A DNA stretch of 64,000 nt from Citrobacter sp. RHB25-C09 (GTDB lineage: Bacteria > Pseudomonadota > Gammaproteobacteria > Enterobacterales > Enterobacteriaceae): positions 806,001-870,000 of the forward strand of contig NZ_CP057483.1 of assembly GCF_013836145.1 (NCBI RefSeq). Reading direction: 5' to 3'. The stretch's first letter is position 1. Every line of letters starts with the position of its first letter. A program made the position numbers and the translations under genes. Positions 62,764-64,000 of the stretch are shown here, in pieces. The notes beneath the pieces were generated by a model that saw only the letters and a list, made by a program, of their open reading frames with translations, did not search any database and had not been told where the DNA came from.

Positions 62764-64000
62764 TTAGCGTAACGCTTAGCCAGCTCGCCGGGATCGTTAG
62801 CGGACAACTGCAAGGCGATGACCTTTCTATCGATGCCGTTACCACCGATACGCGTAAGCTGACGCCGGGGTGCCTGTTTGTGGCGCTGAAAGGCGAACGT
62901 TTTGATGCCCATGATTTTGCCGATAAGGCGAAAGCGGGGGGGGCAGGCGCGCTGCTGGTCAGCCGTCCGCTCAATATCGATTTACCGCAGGTTATTGTAA
63001 AAGACACCCGTCTGGCGTTCGGCGAGCTGGCAGCATGGGTTCGTGCACAGGTACCCGCGCGCGTTGTGGCACTGACCGGTTCCTCCGGTAAGACCTCGGT
63101 CAAAGAGATGACCGCCGCGATCCTCAGCCAGTGCGGCAATACGCTGTATACCGCAGGTAATCTCAATAACGATATCGGCGTGCCGATGACGTTGCTGCGT
63201 TTAAATAACGATTATGACTATGCCGTCATTGAACTGGGCGCGAATCATCAGGGCGAAATTGCATGGACCGTCAGCCTGACGCGTCCGGAGGCTGCGCTGG
63301 TGAATAACCTGGCGGCTGCGCATCTGGAAGGTTTTGGCTCTCTGGCGGGCGTGGCGAAAGCGAAGGGCGAAATTTTTACCGGTCTGCCGGAAAACGGTAT
63401 CGCCATTATGAATGCCGATAACAACGACTGGCTGAACTGGCAGGCGATTATTGGCGATCGTAAGGTCTGGCGTTTCTCGCCGAATGCCGCAAACAGTGAT
63501 TTCACGGCGACCAATATTCATGTGACTTCTCACGGCACCGAGTTTTCGCTGCAAACCCCAACCGGAAGCATCGATGTACTGTTGCCGTTACCGGGGCGCC
63601 ACAACATCGCCAATGCGCTGGCCGCTGCCGCACTGTCGATGGCTGTCGGCGCGACGCTGGAAGCCATTAAAACGGGTCTTGCGAATTTACAGGCTGTACC
63701 GGGCCGTCTGTTCCCCGTCCAGTTGGCAGAGAACAAACTGCTGCTTGATGACTCCTACAATGCGAACGTTGGCTCAATGACCGCCGCGGTTCATGTGCTG
63801 GCCGAAATGCCGGGCTACCGCGTACTGGTGGTTGGCGATATGGCGGAGTTGGGCGCAGAAAGTGAAGCATGTCATGTACAGGTCGGTGAAGCGGCGAAAG
63901 CGGCAGCCATTGACTGCGTGCTGAGTACGGGAAAACTGAGTCAGGCCATCAGTGATGCCAGCAGTGTGGGCGCGCATTTTGCGGATAAACCCGCGCTGAT
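62760..64000 (+). CDS. murF: MurF, UDP-MurNAc-pentapeptide ligase (3' end cut by window edge)
   Basis: MurF adds D-Ala-D-Ala to finish the UDP-MurNAc-pentapeptide. The start is the ATG at 62760 (MISVTLSQLAGIVSGQ), overlapping the murE stop. The frame stays open for 413 codons to the window end; about 40 residues of the usual 452 are missing. The ATP loop ALTGSSGKTSVKEM, the VIELGANHQGEI region and the LDDSYNANVGSM segment are present. An eight-G run at 62936-62943 (AAAGC then G's) stays in frame as Ala-Gly-Gly-Ala. Confidence 0.96.
   Translation, partial: MISVTLSQLAGIVSGQLQGDDLSIDAVTTDTRKLTPGCLFVALKGERFDAHDFADKAKAGGAGALLVSRPLNIDLPQVIVKDTRLAFGELAAWVRAQVPARVVALTGSSGKTSVKEMTAAILSQCGNTLYTAGNLNNDIGVPMTLLRLNNDYDYAVIELGANHQGEIAWTVSLTRPEAALVNNLAAAHLEGFGSLAGVAKAKGEIFTGLPENGIAIMNADNNDWLNWQAIIGDRKVWRFSPNAANSDFTATNIHVTSHGTEFSLQTPTGSIDVLLPLPGRHNIANALAAAALSMAVGATLEAIKTGLANLQAVPGRLFPVQLAENKLLLDDSYNANVGSMTAAVHVLAEMPGYRVLVVGDMAELGAESEACHVQVGEAAKAAAIDCVLSTGKLSQAISDASSVGAHFADKPAL

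Noticed and set aside
62931..62946. Possible frameshift in the eight-G run of murF
   Set aside because: Translating through it keeps the expected protein sequence (Lys-Ala-Gly-Gly-Ala-Gly-Ala) and the frame stays open to the window end.
1..64000. CRISPR arrays, prophage, insertion sequences, tRNA or rRNA genes, defence or toxin systems
   Set aside because: None seen. Repeats present are REP/BIME units and isolated dyads, and every long frame that is not a shadow belongs to a known core gene.

Overview
This window is ordinary core chromosome of an enterobacterium very close to Escherichia coli and Salmonella. Gene order from carB to murF, protein lengths and REP/BIME repeats all follow the E. 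coli K-12 0-1.5 minute region. The proteins resemble E. coli throughout but differ steadily from it. A small lipoprotein gene lies between yaaU and kefF, and E. coli K-12, as I remember it, has none there. Together these suggest Citrobacter or a close relative. The species is inference: no ribosomal RNA gene is present to settle it.

Layout. 1-3218 is the end of the pyrimidine/arginine operon (carB, cut at its third codon by the window edge). 3469-14868 is anaerobic carnitine metabolism: the activator caiF, the caiTABCDE operon (minus strand), and the divergent fixABCX electron-transfer operon, with CRP and CaiF sites between caiT and fixA. 14991-19741 holds yaaU, the extra lipoprotein, the glutathione-gated potassium system kefF-kefC, and folA. 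19831-26574 (minus) is the lptD-surA-pdxA-rsmA-apaG-apaH run, linking outer-membrane biogenesis, pyridoxal synthesis, ribosome maturation and Ap4A hydrolysis. djlA is divergent from it. 27780-33841 (minus) is rluA, rapA and polB, with a LexA box before polB. 34020-39253 is araBAD with divergent araC and the full set of ara operators. 39339-43584 is yabI and the TPP-riboswitch-controlled thiBPQ operon. 43620-46779 is the glucose-phosphate stress module: sgrR, the SgrS RNA encoding SgrT, and setA. 46877-51734 (minus) is leuLABCD with its attenuator. 52387-57108 is leuO, ilvIH and cra. 57752-64000 is the start of the division and cell-wall (dcw) cluster: mraZ, rsmH, ftsL, ftsI, murE and murF, the last cut by the window end.

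All genes look intact. I see no insertion sequence, prophage, CRISPR array, toxin-antitoxin pair, tRNA or rRNA gene. I found no undescribed multi-gene system. The most interesting material is regulatory: a degenerate third CaiF-type inverted repeat near fixA, a perfect 16-bp inverted repeat between lptD and djlA, a 12-bp inverted repeat covering the kefF ribosome-binding region, competing hairpins downstream of the TPP aptamer, tandem translation starts at leuO, and conserved araO2-araI1 spacing across diverged intervening DNA.
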